Source: Nocardioides immobilis
GTDB lineage: Bacteria > Actinomycetota > Actinomycetes > Propionibacteriales > Nocardioidaceae
Assembly (NCBI RefSeq): GCF_003515065.1
Contig: NZ_QXGH01000011.1
Span: 124,001 to 188,000 of the forward strand
Length of the DNA: 64,000 bases
Reading direction: 5' to 3'
The notes below the pieces were generated by a model that was given only the letters and a program-made list of their open reading frames with translations, was not told the origin of the DNA and made no database searches. Made by a program: the position numbers and the translations under genes. Below are positions 43,423 through 53,003 of the stretch, piece by piece; position 1 is the first letter of the stretch; the number at the start of each line of letters is the position of its first letter.

Positions 43423-44199
43423 ATGCAACGAAACATCACCCTCCGGACGTCGGTCGCCCTCGCTGCGGTGACCGCCCTCCTGGGCGCCTGCTCCGAGAGC
43501 GGCGCCGACAGTGTCGACAAGGCGGACGAGAGTCCGTCCTCCGCCAGTGCGACCGAGGAGAGCTCGGTCCCCACCGACGACAGCTCCGCCCCCACCGACG
43601 ACGTCGACCTCCCCGACGGTGTGCTCGCGCTCCCGGAGCGCGAGCCGGGCGAGTCGTCCGTCAGTCTCCCCGGCGGCCGCTACCACGTCCCGCTCAACGA
43701 CACGCTCGCGTTCGAGGTCGACGTGCCGGCCGACAGCACCGCCCACGACGACGGCCTGTTCATCGCCACCGAGGACTTCGTCGTCAAGACCGAGGTCGCC
43801 GGCGACGCGTACGGCGTCCCGCGTCACCCCTGCACCGACCAGACCATCGAACCGGCCGGCTCCACCGTCGAGGACCTGCTCGGCGCGATCGCCGACCTGC
43901 CGGTCTACGAGACGACGCCGCCCGAGGCCGTCGAGCTCGGAGGCGCGGACGGCGCCTACATCGAGGCCCGGATCCCGCGCCGCTACGACGCCTCGCAGTG
44001 CGGCGGCGACGCGCTCCAGCTGCCCGGCAACCCCGACACTGCCGTCAGCGGTCCGCCCCCCTACATCGGCCGCTGGTGGATCCTCGACGTCGACGGACAG
44101 CGCGTCGTCGTCCAGCAGAACTGCTGGGGCTGTCGCGCCGACCAGTTCGACCGCGGCCCCCGCACGCCCCAGAGCATCACCTTCACACCGACCTCGTGA
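43423..44199 (+). CDS. lipoprotein sharing its domain with the ECF-associated membrane protein
   Basis: This 258-residue protein has a signal peptide ending in the lipobox LGAC (Cys23) and a Ser/Asp-rich linker to about residue 80. The rest is a domain of about 175 residues with conserved cysteines in RHPCTDQT, DASQCGG and QQNCWGC, and a GRWWILDVDGQRVVV strand. The same domain, in the same order, forms the outer part of the protein at 44739-45551. I do not recognise it as a named family. The sigma factor gene follows by 37 bases. A role as sensor, decoy or partner in sigma control is inference. Confidence 0.8.
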   Translation: MQRNITLRTSVALAAVTALLGACSESGADSVDKADESPSSASATEESSVPTDDSSAPTDDVDLPDGVLALPEREPGESSVSLPGGRYHVPLNDTLAFEVDVPADSTAHDDGLFIATEDFVVKTEVAGDAYGVPRHPCTDQTIEPAGSTVEDLLGAIADLPVYETTPPEAVELGGADGAYIEARIPRRYDASQCGGDALQLPGNPDTAVSGPPPYIGRWWILDVDGQRVVVQQNCWGCRADQFDRGPRTPQSITFTPTS

Positions 44200-44236
44200 T
44201 GCGGGACGGTTGACGGAGGTGACGGAGGTGACGGAC

Positions 44237-44746
44237 GTGGTGATGGACGGCGGCCGCGAGGTTGACGACCTCAACGCGCTGTACGCCGCGTCGTACCGCC
44301 GGCTCGTCGTCCAGATGTACGCGATCTGCGGCGACCTCGCCGACGCGGAGGACGCAGTGCAGGAGGCCTTCATCACCGCCATCCGGAAGCGCCGAACGCT
44401 TCGCTCGGTCAACAACCCCGAGGCCTGGATCCGGACAGTGGCCCTCCGGCGGCTGCACCGAGGCTGGCGCCACCTCGCCGTCGTACGCCGTCACCAGGCC
44501 CTGGACCGCGAACCCGAGCCCGCCGTCGAGGTGGGCCCGGAGCACGTCGCGCTGGTCACGGCGCTGAGCCTCCTCGACCCCAGCCAGCGGGAGGTAGTGG
44601 TCCTCCACCATCTCGCCGACCTCTCGGTCGCCGAGATCGCCGAGGACCTGGGCGTCCCGATCGGCACCGTGAAGTCGCGACTGAGCAGGGGGCGGGAACG
44701 GCTGGGCGAGCTGTTGACGGAGAGGGAGGAGCCGAGCCATGGCTGA
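44237..44746 (+). CDS. ECF (sigma-70 family) RNA polymerase sigma factor
   Basis: This 169-residue protein has sigma region 2 (LNALYAASYRRLVVQMYAICGDLADAEDAVQEAFITA) and region 4 (LDPSQREVVVLHHLADLSVAEIAEDLGVPIGTVKSRLSRGRE) and no regions 1 or 3, as in ECF sigmas. The GTG at 44237 lies seven bases after GGAGGT; GTG 44240 and ATG 44243 are alternatives. It overlaps the next gene by eight bases, the usual placement of an anti-sigma factor. The upstream sequence holds repeated GACGGAGGT units. Confidence 0.9.
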   Translation: MVMDGGREVDDLNALYAASYRRLVVQMYAICGDLADAEDAVQEAFITAIRKRRTLRSVNNPEAWIRTVALRRLHRGWRHLAVVRRHQALDREPEPAVEVGPEHVALVTALSLLDPSQREVVVLHHLADLSVAEIAEDLGVPIGTVKSRLSRGRERLGELLTEREEPSHG

Positions 44747-45551
44747 CTGGGAGAAGCTCAGGGAGCTGACCTACCAGGTCGCGCCGCCGGACCTGGCGTC
44801 ACTGGCGCGGACCGCACGCCGCCGGCAACGCCGTGCCCGGGCGTTCGGCGTGCTCGCCGCGCTGGTCCTGGTCGGCGGCGGCATCGGCGTCGCGGCGGTC
44901 GGCGACACCGACCGCGACACCCTCCAGCCCGCAGAGGATCCCACCCCGACGATCACCGACACCCCCGAGGACGCGCTGCCCCTGCCGGGGCGCCCGCCGG
45001 GCGCGGACCAGGTCTCCGTCGACGCCGGCCGCTACCGGATCCCGCTCAGCGACACCCTCGCCTTCGAGGTCGACCTGCCCGACGAGACCTCCGCCCATGA
45101 CGACGGCTTGTTCCTCGCCACCGAGGACTTCGTCGTCAAGACCGAGGTCGCCGGCGACGCGTACGGCGTCCCGCGTCACCCCTGCACCGACCAGACCATC
45201 GACCCCGCCGGCCCCACCGTCGACGACCTGGTCCAGGCGATCAGCAATCTGCCGCTCTACCAGACGACCCCGCCCGAGCCCGTCGTCCTCGGCGGGGCCG
45301 AAGGCATGTACGTCGAGGCTCGGATCCCGCGCAGCTATGACGCCTCGAAGTGCGAGGGCGACGCGGTCCAGCTGCCCGGCAACCGCGAAACCGCCGTCAG
45401 CGGACCGCCCCCCTACATCGGCCGCTGGTGGATCCTCGACGTCGAGGGCCAGCGCGTCGTCGTCCAGCAGAACTGCTGGGGCTGCCGTCCCGACCAGTTC
45501 GACCGCGCCCCGCAGACGCCCCAGAGCATCACCTTCACGCCGACGTCGTGA
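44739..45551 (+). CDS. membrane-anchored putative anti-sigma factor with extracytoplasmic sensor domain
   Basis: This 270-residue protein has a short basic cytoplasmic N-terminus (residues 1-35), one transmembrane helix (about 36-55) and an extracytoplasmic domain nearly identical in layout to that of the lipoprotein at 43423, with RHPCTDQT, DASKCEG and QQNCWGC. The N-terminal part is too short for a full zinc anti-sigma domain and has no HxxxCxxC motif, so the anti-sigma role rests on overlap with the sigma gene. An 88-base stretch (45115-45202) is identical to 43763-43850. The tail overlaps the convergent TetR gene by 17 bases. Confidence 0.8.
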   Translation: MADWEKLRELTYQVAPPDLASLARTARRRQRRARAFGVLAALVLVGGGIGVAAVGDTDRDTLQPAEDPTPTITDTPEDALPLPGRPPGADQVSVDAGRYRIPLSDTLAFEVDLPDETSAHDDGLFLATEDFVVKTEVAGDAYGVPRHPCTDQTIDPAGPTVDDLVQAISNLPLYQTTPPEPVVLGGAEGMYVEARIPRSYDASKCEGDAVQLPGNRETAVSGPPPYIGRWWILDVEGQRVVVQQNCWGCRPDQFDRAPQTPQSITFTPTS

Positions 45552-46035
45552 GCCGCTGACGTAGCCCGTCGAGGAGCAGCCCGAGGCCCAGCGCGAAGTC
45601 GTCGGCGTCGTCGTCCTCGTGGGAGAGCACGAACCGCACCAGGCTGCGCGCGCCGACGCGCGCGAGCCGGTCATCCGCACCGCCCCGCTCGAGCGCCGAG
45701 CGCAGGGGACGCTCGAGCGCCTCGGCGTCCGACCGGTGCACCTGAGCGATCAGCGCGGCACCGTCCCGATGGCGGCGCATCGCGTCGCGCAGCTCCACGC
45801 AGAGCAGGTGCAGCTCCGCATCCCAGGCGACGATCTCCGCCGGCCGTCGTCCGCGCCGCAGGATCTCGTCGGCGACCGCCGCTAGCAGGGCGGCCTTGTT
45901 GTCGAAGTGGTGGTAGAGCGCACCGGCCTGCACACCGAGGTCGGCAGCCAGCCTGCGCATGGAAAGCGCCTCGAGACCGGTCTCGTCGAGCACGCCGATC
46001 GCGCGCTCGACGACGTCCGAACGGTGGTAGCCCAT
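45535..46035 (-). CDS. bioQ: TetR-family regulator, BioQ-like repressor of biotin genes
   Basis: This 166-residue TetR regulator has a helix-turn-helix with MRRLAADLGVQAGALYHHFDNKAAL and a TetR_C-type effector domain. It diverges from bioB with an 82-base gap that contains TGAAC-AGT-GTTCA, which fits the BioQ operator pattern reported in Corynebacterium and Mycobacterium. The ATG at 46035 has a strong AGGAGGT ribosome binding site. Although actinomycete BioQ acts without a known BirA-type sensor, biotin-dependent repression is the expected output. Naming is based on synteny and operator, so moderately sure. Confidence 0.85.
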   Translation of the reverse strand: MGYHRSDVVERAIGVLDETGLEALSMRRLAADLGVQAGALYHHFDNKAALLAAVADEILRRGRRPAEIVAWDAELHLLCVELRDAMRRHRDGAALIAQVHRSDAEALERPLRSALERGGADDRLARVGARSLVRFVLSHEDDDADDFALGLGLLLDGLRQRLTTSA

Positions 46036-46071
46036 GTGACACCTCCTGCCCGACCGTCTATGGTGCTTACC

Positions 46072-46084
46072 TGAACAGTGTTCA
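46072..46084. promoter_or_regulatory. BioQ-type operator, TGAAC-N3-GTTCA
   Basis: The 13-base perfect dyad lies 34 bases before the bioB ATG and 37 bases before the regulator ATG. It overlaps the likely promoters of both. A half-site GTTCAAC follows at 46091. The expected regulator is the divergent TetR protein. Confidence 0.8.
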
Positions 46085-46117
46085 ACTAGGGTTCAACGTA
46101 CCGTGTCTAGGAGTGCC

Positions 46118-47188
46118 ATGAGCGCGCAGTTCGACCAGATCGCCACCCGCATCCTCGAGGGCGGCCCCGACTGTGGAGCCACCGAGGCCGACGCGCTCGC
46201 CGTACTCCAGGCCGACGACGCCGACCTGATGGCCGTCGTCGCCGCCGCGAGCCGGCTGCGGCGGGAGCACTTCGGCAACACGGTCAAGGTCAACTACCTG
46301 GTCAACCTCAAGTCCGGCCTGTGCCCCGAGAACTGCAACTACTGCAGCCAGGCGCTGGGCTCGCAGGCGCCGATCCTCAAGTACTCCTGGCTGTCGAAGG
46401 ACGAGACCCTCAAGCAGGCCGGCGCCGGCCTCGCCGGTGGCGCGACCCGGGTCTGCATGGTGTCCTCCGGTCGCGGGCCGTCCGACCGCGACATCGACAA
46501 GGTCACCGAGATGACCGAGGCCCTCAAGGACGAGTACCCGGACGTCGAGGTCTGTGCCTGCCTCGGCCTGCTCAAGGACGGCCAGGCGGAGAAGCTCAAG
46601 GCCGCCGGCGTCGACGCCTACAACCACAACATCAACACCGCCGAGTCGCACCACGACACGATCGTGCAGACGCACACGTACGACGACCGCGTCGACACCA
46701 TCGGCAAGGCCAAGACGGCCGGGCTCTCCCCCTGCTCCGGCCTGATCGCCGGCCTCGGTGAGTCCGACGAGCAGCTGGTCGAGGCGCTGTTCGCGCTCAA
46801 GGCGCTCGACTCCGACTCGATCCCGGTGAACTTCCTGATGCCGTTCGACGGCACCCCGTTCGAGAACACCTGGGAGCTCTCCCCCAGCCGCTGCGTGAAG
46901 ATCCTCGCGATGGCGCGCTTCGTGTGCCCCGACAAGGAGGTCCGCATCGCCGGCGGACGGGAGATGCACCTCCGGTCACTGCAGGCGCTGGCGCTGCAGG
47001 TGGCCAACTCGCTCTTCCTCGGCGACTACCTCACCTCCGAGGGCCAGGACGCGAAGGCCGACATCGAGATGATCCGCGACAACGGCTTCGTGATCCTCGG
47101 CGCCGAGGACGCGTTCACGACCGACGAGACCCGTGACCCCGCGATCCGCCACCGCGGCGCCGGCACCGAGGTCGCAGCGAACGCATGA
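46118..47188 (+). CDS. bioB: biotin synthase
   Basis: BioB is a radical-SAM enzyme that inserts sulfur into dethiobiotin. The 356-residue protein has the cluster motif CPENCNYC with Cys69, Cys73 and Cys76, the SGRGPS segment, and the late [11 protein letters not shown] with the arginine near the 2Fe-2S cluster. The ATG at 46118 has TAGGAG upstream; a GTG at 46103 in the same frame lacks one. Its stop overlaps bioA as ATGA, and the four structural genes run on without gaps. Confidence 0.97.
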   Translation: MSAQFDQIATRILEGGPDCGATEADALAVLQADDADLMAVVAAASRLRREHFGNTVKVNYLVNLKSGLCPENCNYCSQALGSQAPILKYSWLSKDETLKQAGAGLAGGATRVCMVSSGRGPSDRDIDKVTEMTEALKDEYPDVEVCACLGLLKDGQAEKLKAAGVDAYNHNINTAESHHDTIVQTHTYDDRVDTIGKAKTAGLSPCSGLIAGLGESDEQLVEALFALKALDSDSIPVNFLMPFDGTPFENTWELSPSRCVKILAMARFVCPDKEVRIAGGREMHLRSLQALALQVANSLFLGDYLTSEGQDAKADIEMIRDNGFVILGAEDAFTTDETRDPAIRHRGAGTEVAANA

Positions 47189-48477
47189 AGCCGGGGGCGA
47201 CCCTCGACGAGGGAGCTCTGCTCGCGTACGACCGCGAGCACCTCTGGCATCCCTACACCTCGATGACCGCGCCGACGCCGGTGCGGCTGGTGACCGGTGC
47301 GGCCGGCTGCGAGCTCGAGCTGGCCGACGGCACGCGTCTCGTCGACGGGATGTCGTCGTGGTGGGCCGCGATCCACGGCTACCGGAACCCGGTGCTCGAC
47401 GCCGCGCTGGCCGAGCAGGCGGGCCAGTTCGCGCACGTGATGTTCGGCGGGCTGACCCACGCTCCGGCGATCCGGCTGGCTGAACGGCTGGTCGAGATCA
47501 CCCCCGAGGGCCTCGACCACGTGTTCCTCGCTGACAGCGGCTCGGTCTCGGTCGAGGTCGCGATCAAGATGGTGCTCCAGCACCAGCGCGGCATCGGCCG
47601 TCCGGAGCGCACCCGGCTGCTGACCGTCCAGGGCGGCTACCACGGCGACACGTTCGGCTGCATGAGCGTGTGCGACCCGGTGGGCGGGATGCACTCGATG
47701 TTCGCCGGCGTCCTCCCCCAGCACGTCTTCGCCGACCGTCCCCCTGCGCTGGACGACGGCGTCGCGGCGTGGGCGGACGGCGTACGACGCCTCGCCGCGA
47801 CCCACGCACACGAGCTCGCCGGCATCATCGTCGAGCCGCTGCTCCAGGGCGCCGGCGGGATGCACGCCTACCCCGTGGCGTGCCTGCAGGTCCTCCGCGA
47901 GATCGCGGACGAGCACGACCTGGTCCTTGTCTTCGACGAGATCGCCACCGGCTTCGGCCGCACCGGCGCCCTGTTCGCGGCCGATGCCGCCGGCGTCACC
48001 CCGGACGTGATGTGCCTGGGCAAGGCGCTGACCGGCGGCTACCTCACCCTGGCGGCCGTGCTGTGCACCGGCGAGGTCGCCCGCGGGCTGTCGGCGTCCG
48101 AGAGCGGCGTCCTCATGCACGGCCCGACCTACATGGGCAACCCGCTCGCCTGCGCCATCGCGCTCGCGAGCATCGACCTCCTCCTCGCCGGCGACTGGCA
48201 GGACCGGGTCCGCCACCTCAACCAGCGGCTCACGACCGGCCTGGCGCCGTTGCGTGGCCACCCGAACGTGGTCGACGTACGGACGATCGGCGCGGTCGGC
48301 GTCGTCCAGCTCGACCACCCGGTCGACGTCGTCGCCGCGACCGACGCCGCGGTGGCCGCGGGCGTGTGGCTGCGTCCCTTCCGGGACCTGATCTACACGA
48401 TGCCGCCGTACGTCATCAGCGACGACGAGCTCGACCGCCTGCTCGGCGGCATCACCGCGGCGGTGAAGGCAGGATGA
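47185..48477 (+). CDS. bioA: adenosylmethionine--8-amino-7-oxononanoate aminotransferase
   Basis: BioA transfers an amino group from S-adenosylmethionine to KAPA, giving DAPA. The 430-residue class-III aminotransferase has HLWHPYTSM, the [11 protein letters not shown] segment diagnostic for Bio[26 protein letters not shown] and the PLP-lysine in [10 protein letters not shown]. It overlaps bioB and bioF by four bases each. Confidence 0.97.
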   Translation: MKPGATLDEGALLAYDREHLWHPYTSMTAPTPVRLVTGAAGCELELADGTRLVDGMSSWWAAIHGYRNPVLDAALAEQAGQFAHVMFGGLTHAPAIRLAERLVEITPEGLDHVFLADSGSVSVEVAIKMVLQHQRGIGRPERTRLLTVQGGYHGDTFGCMSVCDPVGGMHSMFAGVLPQHVFADRPPALDDGVAAWADGVRRLAATHAHELAGIIVEPLLQGAGGMHAYPVACLQVLREIADEHDLVLVFDEIATGFGRTGALFAADAAGVTPDVMCLGKALTGGYLTLAAVLCTGEVARGLSASESGVLMHGPTYMGNPLACAIALASIDLLLAGDWQDRVRHLNQRLTTGLAPLRGHPNVVDVRTIGAVGVVQLDHPVDVVAATDAAVAAGVWLRPFRDLIYTMPPYVISDDELDRLLGGITAAVKAG

Positions 48478-49592
48478 GCTGGAGCGAGTGGCTGGCCGCG
48501 GAAGCGGCCGCGCGTGAGGCGGCCGGCCTCACCCGCCGCCTGAACCCGCGAGCAGCGGACGATCCCACGGTCGACCTCGCCGGCAACGACTATCTCGGGC
48601 TCGCCCGACACCCGGACGTGCGTCAGGCCGCGGCGGACGCCGCGCTCACCTGGGGCGGCGGCGCCGGCGCCTCGCGACTCGTGACCGGCACGCTGGCCCT
48701 GCACGCCGAGCTCGAGCACGAGCTCGCCGACTACCTCGGGCAGCCGTCGGCCCTGGTCCTCTCCTCCGGCTACGCCGCCAACCTCGCCGTGGTCACCGCG
48801 CTGGCCGACCGGACGGCGCACGTCATCTCCGACGCCCACATCCACGCCTCGCTGGTCGACGCGGCCCGGCTGTCGCGGGCCCGGCTCACCGTGGTGCCGC
48901 ACAGCGAGGTCGACGCGGTGCGGACCGCACTGGAGTCGGGCGACGGCGACCGCACCCTGGTGCTCGCCGAGTCCGTCTACTCGGTCCTCGGCGACGCGGC
49001 TCCGCTGACGGAGCTGGCCGAGCTGTGCGCGTCGTACGACGCCCTGCTCGTGGTCGACGAGGCGCACGGCCTCGGGGTGCACGGCCCCGGCCTGGTCACC
49101 CGGCTCGGGCTCGCCGGACACCCCCACGTCGTCGTCACCGCGACCCTCTCCAAGTCGCTCGGCAGCCAGGGTGGCGCGGTCCTCGGACCGCCGGCGCTCC
49201 GCGAGCACCTGGTCAACCGGGCGCGGCCGTTCATCTTCGACACCGCCCTCGCGCCCGCGTCGACCGCCGCCGCCCTGGCCGCGCTTCGCGTCCTGCGCGC
49301 GCAGCCCGGGCTGTCCGACCTGGTCCGCGACCGGGTGCGGACGCTGGCCGACGCGCTCGGTGTGGTCACGCCGGACGGTGCGGTGCTCTCCATCCCGATG
49401 CCGTCGCCACGGGCGGCTGTCGCCGCCCAGGCCGCGGCCCTCGCCGAGGGCATCCGGGTGGGCTGCTTCCGGCCTCCCTCGGTGCCCGACGGCATCTCGC
49501 GGCTGCGCGCCACCGCGAGCGCAGGCATCGCCGAGGCGGACTGGGAGCGTGCGGTCGACGTCCTCGTGACCGTCGCGAAGGAGCACCAGTGA
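48474..49592 (+). CDS. bioF: 8-amino-7-oxononanoate synthase
   Basis: BioF condenses pimeloyl thioester with alanine to make KAPA. The 372-residue PLP enzyme has [39 protein letters not shown] and the PLP-lysine in [13 protein letters not shown]. The ATG at 48474 overlaps the bioA stop. The pimeloyl-forming steps are not encoded here, as no bioC, bioH or bioI is seen. Confidence 0.95.
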   Translation: MSWSEWLAAEAAAREAAGLTRRLNPRAADDPTVDLAGNDYLGLARHPDVRQAAADAALTWGGGAGASRLVTGTLALHAELEHELADYLGQPSALVLSSGYAANLAVVTALADRTAHVISDAHIHASLVDAARLSRARLTVVPHSEVDAVRTALESGDGDRTLVLAESVYSVLGDAAPLTELAELCASYDALLVVDEAHGLGVHGPGLVTRLGLAGHPHVVVTATLSKSLGSQGGAVLGPPALREHLVNRARPFIFDTALAPASTAAALAALRVLRAQPGLSDLVRDRVRTLADALGVVTPDGAVLSIPMPSPRAAVAAQAAALAEGIRVGCFRPPSVPDGISRLRATASAGIAEADWERAVDVLVTVAKEHQ

Positions 49593-50284
49593 CGCTCCGC
49601 CGCGTGGTCGTCGTGTCGGGCACGAACACCGGCGTGGGCAAGACGATCGCGACCGCCGCCCTCGCCGCGACGGCCACGGGGGACGTGGTGGTCGTGAAGC
49701 CGGTGCAGACCGGCGTCGCCGTCGACCCCTACCGCGACGCGGAGGTCGTGGCACGGCTGACCGGGCGCGCCGTCGAGGAGTACGCCGCGCTCGACGACCC
49801 GCTCGCACCCGACACCGCCGCGCGTCGGCAGGGCGTGGAGATCCCACCGGTGTCGGACTACGTCGCGCGGATCCTAGCCCTCGCCGCCCAGCACGGGACC
49901 GTGGTCGTCGAGGGCGCCGGCGGGCTGCTGGTTCGGCTCGACACCGACGGCGGAACGCTGCTCGACCTGGCGACCGGGCTCGCCGAGACCCTGCCCGCCG
50001 ACATCCGGCTCGAGGTCGTCGTCGTCTGCTCGGCCGGCCTCGGCACGCTCAACCACACCGAGCTCACCGTCGGCGCGCTCCGCGCGCGCGGGCTGGAGCC
50101 GGCCGGGCTCGTCATCGGGTCCTGGCCGGTCGAGCCCGGTCTCGCGGAGACGTGCAACCTCGACGACCTGCCGCGAGTGACCGGGCTCCCCGTGCTCGCC
50201 GTACTCCCTGAAGGCGCAGGCGCTCTCGCCCTGGAGGAGTTCCTCGCTGAGGCGCCCGGCTGGTTCGCCCACGCGCCGATTTGA
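49589..50284 (+). CDS. bioD: ATP-dependent dethiobiotin synthetase
   Basis: BioD closes the ureido ring of dethiobiotin from DAPA, CO2 and ATP. The 231-residue protein has the P-loop GTNTGVGKT at residues 11-19, KPVQTGV, and VEGAGGLLVRL. The GTG at 49589 overlaps the bioF stop as GTGA. It is the last gene of the operon and is convergent with the amidase gene, 21 bases away. Confidence 0.95.
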   Translation: MTLRRVVVVSGTNTGVGKTIATAALAATATGDVVVVKPVQTGVAVDPYRDAEVVARLTGRAVEEYAALDDPLAPDTAARRQGVEIPPVSDYVARILALAAQHGTVVVEGAGGLLVRLDTDGGTLLDLATGLAETLPADIRLEVVVVCSAGLGTLNHTELTVGALRARGLEPAGLVIGSWPVEPGLAETCNLDDLPRVTGLPVLAVLPEGAGALALEEFLAEAPGWFAHAPI

Positions 50285-50305
50285 CCCGCCACGGATCGCC
50301 AGGGG

Positions 50306-51739
50306 TCACCAGAGAGGCGGACGGCGGTCGTGCCACGGCGCGGCCGCCTCGACCTGGGCGGCGAGCGACAGCAGCGTCTCCTCCTCGGCCGGTCGCCCGG
50401 CGAGCATGACGCCGACCGGGAGTCCGTCGGCCGTCCAGTGCAGCGGCAGCGAGATGGCCGGCATGCCCGTGACGTTCCAGGCCGAGGTCCACGGCGTGAA
50501 CCGCTTCTGCGCCTCGAAGTCCGCGGCCGGATCGGCGTCGTCGCGGATCGCACCGACCGGCAGCGGCGGGGTGGCGAGGGTCGGCGTCAGCACGGCGTCG
50601 TACGGCGCCAGCGCGATCAACGCGGCGGCGGCGTACTGCCGGAGCCGGCCGATGGCCAGCCCGAACTCGGGGCCGCTGACCGCCTCGCCCCGCTCCCCCA
50701 GCCAGCGGGTGAGCGGGCGGAGCAGCGCGCGCCGCTCGGGCGGGAGCGGCGTCACCGACAACGCTGTGAGGACCGCCCAGCACGTCTCGAAGGTGCCCAC
50801 CGCCTCGGACGGGAGCGGCACGGCCATGTCCTCGATGCTGTGGCCGAGACCGGCGAGCAGCCGCGAGGCTTCGTCGTAGGCCTGCCGGCTCTCGGCGCTC
50901 ACCTCGACGTCGGCGATCACCGGCTGGACGAACCGGGCGATGCGCAGCCGGCCCGGCTCGCGCCGGGTGGCGTCGAGGAACGTGCCGGTCGGCTCGGGCG
51001 TCCAGTACGGATCGCTCGCCCGGCGCCCCGCGAGCACGTCGAGCAGGGCGGCGGCGTCGCCGACGGTCCGCGCGATCGAGCCCGACGTGGCGAGGCCGAC
51101 GGGGTCGCCGTACAGGGGGAAGCCGCTGATCCGGCCACGGGTCGGCTTCAGCCCGACCAGGCCGCAGCACGATGCCGGGATCCGGATCGAGCCGCCGCCG
51201 TCGGAGCCCTGGGCGACGGACACGAGGCCGGCCGCGACCGCGGCGGCCGCCCCGCCCGAGGATCCGCCGGCCATCCGGGTCGTGTCCCAGGGAGTCACCG
51301 CAGGAGGCCGGCCCTCAGGCTCGGTGTAGCAGGGCGACCCGAACTCCGGCGTGCTCGTCTTGCCCACGCTCACCAGCCCGGCCGCCTCGATCGCGAGCGT
51401 GACCGCGTCGGACACTTCCGGCACGTAGCCGGCGAACGCCGGTGAGCCGAACTCCGTCGGGACGCCAGCCGTCAGGTTGAGGTCCTTGATCGCGGTCGGT
51501 ACGCCGGCCAGCGGCGACGCGCCGTCCCCGACCGGCCCGACGGCCGCCACCTCGCGGGCGCGGCGGCGGGCGGAGTCCGGGTCCAGGAACGCGAACGCGC
51601 CGGCCACGAAGTCCCCTGCTTCACGGCCGGCGCGTTCGATTCGTTCCAGGTAGTGGTCGGTCAGCTCGACGGCGCTGATCCCGCCCGATCGGACCAGTTC
51701 ACCCTGCTCGAGGGCGCTGAGTTCGTGCAGCTCTGCCAC
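50306..51739 (-). CDS. amidase signature family enzyme
   Basis: This 477-residue enzyme has the amidase-signature triad Lys85 (PTAIKDLN), cis-Ser160 (GGSSGGAAAAV) and nucleophile Ser184 (GSDGGGSIRIPAS). It hydrolyses a linear amide in the cytoplasm. GatA is excluded because no gatB or gatC is adjacent and the gene is single. The substrate is unknown. It is followed on the same strand, upstream, by a separate FMN reductase gene 22 bases away, so they may be cotranscribed. Confidence 0.92.
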   Translation of the reverse strand: MAELHELSALEQGELVRSGGISAVELTDHYLERIERAGREAGDFVAGAFAFLDPDSARRRAREVAAVGPVGDGASPLAGVPTAIKDLNLTAGVPTEFGSPAFAGYVPEVSDAVTLAIEAAGLVSVGKTSTPEFGSPCYTEPEGRPPAVTPWDTTRMAGGSSGGAAAAVAAGLVSVAQGSDGGGSIRIPASCCGLVGLKPTRGRISGFPLYGDPVGLATSGSIARTVGDAAALLDVLAGRRASDPYWTPEPTGTFLDATRREPGRLRIARFVQPVIADVEVSAESRQAYDEASRLLAGLGHSIEDMAVPLPSEAVGTFETCWAVLTALSVTPLPPERRALLRPLTRWLGERGEAVSGPEFGLAIGRLRQYAAAALIALAPYDAVLTPTLATPPLPVGAIRDDADPAADFEAQKRFTPWTSAWNVTGMPAISLPLHWTADGLPVGVMLAGRPAEEETLLSLAAQVEAAAPWHDRRPPLW

Positions 51740-51761
51740 ACGCCCAACGTAGCGGCAGCGA

Positions 51762-52316
51762 TCAGGCCGCGACCGTGGCGGCGTCGTACGACGCGAGGTC
51801 GGTCACCGCGGCCAGGAACTTCTCGACGGTCTCGGCGTCGGCGGACGGGTCGGCGCCCCAGGCGTAGGCGTGCGAGAGCGTGATGTCGTCGACGACGGCA
51901 GCACCGGCCACGCGCGCGGACTTGCGGGTGTCGTCGTGGGCCCACTGGCCGCCGTACTGGCCGACGGCGGTGCCGACGACGGCGAGCGGCTTGTCCTTGA
52001 TGGCGCCCTCGCCGAACGGGCGGGAGGCCCAGTCGATGGCGTTGTTGAGGACGGCGGGCATGGTGCCGTTGTACTCGGGCGTCACGACGAGGAGCCGGTC
52101 GGCCGCGGCGACCTGCGCGCGGAGCCGGACGACGGCCTCCGGCGCCTGCTCGCCGTCGATGTCCTCGTTGTAGAACGGGAGCTCGCCGAGCCCGTCGGCG
52201 ATGTCGACGGTCACGCCGGCGGGGGCCTGCGCCCGGATCGCCTCGGCGATCTTGCGGTTGTGGGAGTCGGCGCGGAGGCTGCCGACGAGGACGAGAACGC
52301 GGGTGGTGTCAGTCAT
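51762..52316 (-). CDS. NADPH-dependent FMN reductase family protein
   Basis: This 184-residue flavodoxin-like protein has LVLVGSLRADSHNRKIAE at the FMN loop, and VVTPEYNGTMPAVLNNAIDW, the typical segment of azoreductase and chromate reductase relatives. The ATG at 52316 is taken because homology begins there. A TetR operator-like dyad stands only seven bases upstream, between this gene and the divergent TetR gene, so expression is probably induced by a compound sensed by that regulator. Confidence 0.92.
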   Translation of the reverse strand: MTDTTRVLVLVGSLRADSHNRKIAEAIRAQAPAGVTVDIADGLGELPFYNEDIDGEQAPEAVVRLRAQVAAADRLLVVTPEYNGTMPAVLNNAIDWASRPFGEGAIKDKPLAVVGTAVGQYGGQWAHDDTRKSARVAGAAVVDDITLSHAYAWGADPSADAETVEKFLAAVTDLASYDAATVAA

Positions 52317-52322
52317 GCTGTC

Positions 52323-52344
52323 GAAACGGACCACAGTCCGCTTC
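52323..52344. promoter_or_regulatory. candidate TetR operator
   Basis: The arms GAAACGGAC (52323-52331) and GTCCGCTTC (52336-52344) are reverse complements with one mismatch, around the spacer CACA. The site lies just before the reductase start in the divergent intergenic region. Confidence 0.65.
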
Positions 52345-52409
52345 TATTCCGCCGGATCCGAAAATTCTCGCGCGTCCTGTCGGTCGATCGTCCTAGAGTG
52401 ACGACCGCC

Positions 52410-53003
52410 ATGTCCAAGCCGCTCCCCCTGCTCACGTCCCCCGCTCCCGAGCGCCGCGACGCGGCCCGCAACCGTGAGGCGCTGATGACGGCCGCCACCG
52501 CCCTGGTCGAGGAGGTCGGGGTCCGCGGGGTGACGATGGACGCGCTGGCCTGCCGGGCCGGGGTCGGCAAGGGCACCGTCTTTCGCCGGTTCGGCAGCCG
52601 CGAGGGACTGATGGGCGCCGTCCTCAACCACTCCGAGACGGAGTGGCAGGCGGCCGTGATGAGCGGCCCGCCGCCCCTGGGCCCGGGTGCGCCGCCGTTC
52701 GAGCGGCTACTGGCGTTCGGCGAGTCCCGGATGCTGCTCAACCTGCGGCACGCGGAGCTGATCGAGGCGGCCGGCAACCCCGGCGCACGCAGCGTCGGGG
52801 CCCTCTCGTTCACGACGATGCACGTGCGTTACCTGCTGAGCGAGCTCCAGGTCGAGGGCGACCTCTCCTACCTCGCCACGGCCCTCGTCGCGCCGCTGGA
52901 GATCATCGTGCTGCGCGAGCAGGTCGACCGCGCCCACGTGCCGATGGGCCGACTCGTCGCCGGTTGGTCGGATTTGGCTCGCAGAGTGGTAGGTGTGACG
53001 TAG
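52410..53003 (+). CDS. TetR-family regulator of the divergent FMN reductase
   Basis: This 197-residue regulator has the helix-turn-helix VTMDALACRAGVGKGTVFRRFGS at about residues 45-67 and a helical effector domain. The ATG at 52410 follows a TAGAGT -10-like hexamer at 52394-52399 by ten bases, so the mRNA should have almost no leader. It most likely represses the adjacent reductase and perhaps itself through the dyad at 52323. Its ligand is unknown; quinones or electrophiles are common in such pairs, but that is inference. Confidence 0.9.
   Translation: MSKPLPLLTSPAPERRDAARNREALMTAATALVEEVGVRGVTMDALACRAGVGKGTVFRRFGSREGLMGAVLNHSETEWQAAVMSGPPPLGPGAPPFERLLAFGESRMLLNLRHAELIEAAGNPGARSVGALSFTTMHVRYLLSELQVEGDLSYLATALVAPLEIIVLREQVDRAHVPMGRLVAGWSDLARRVVGVT

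Noticed and set aside
50306..51739. Amidase as GatA of the GatCAB complex
   Set aside because: Although the signature triad fits, there are no gatB or gatC genes beside it, and the sequence fits stand-alone amidases.
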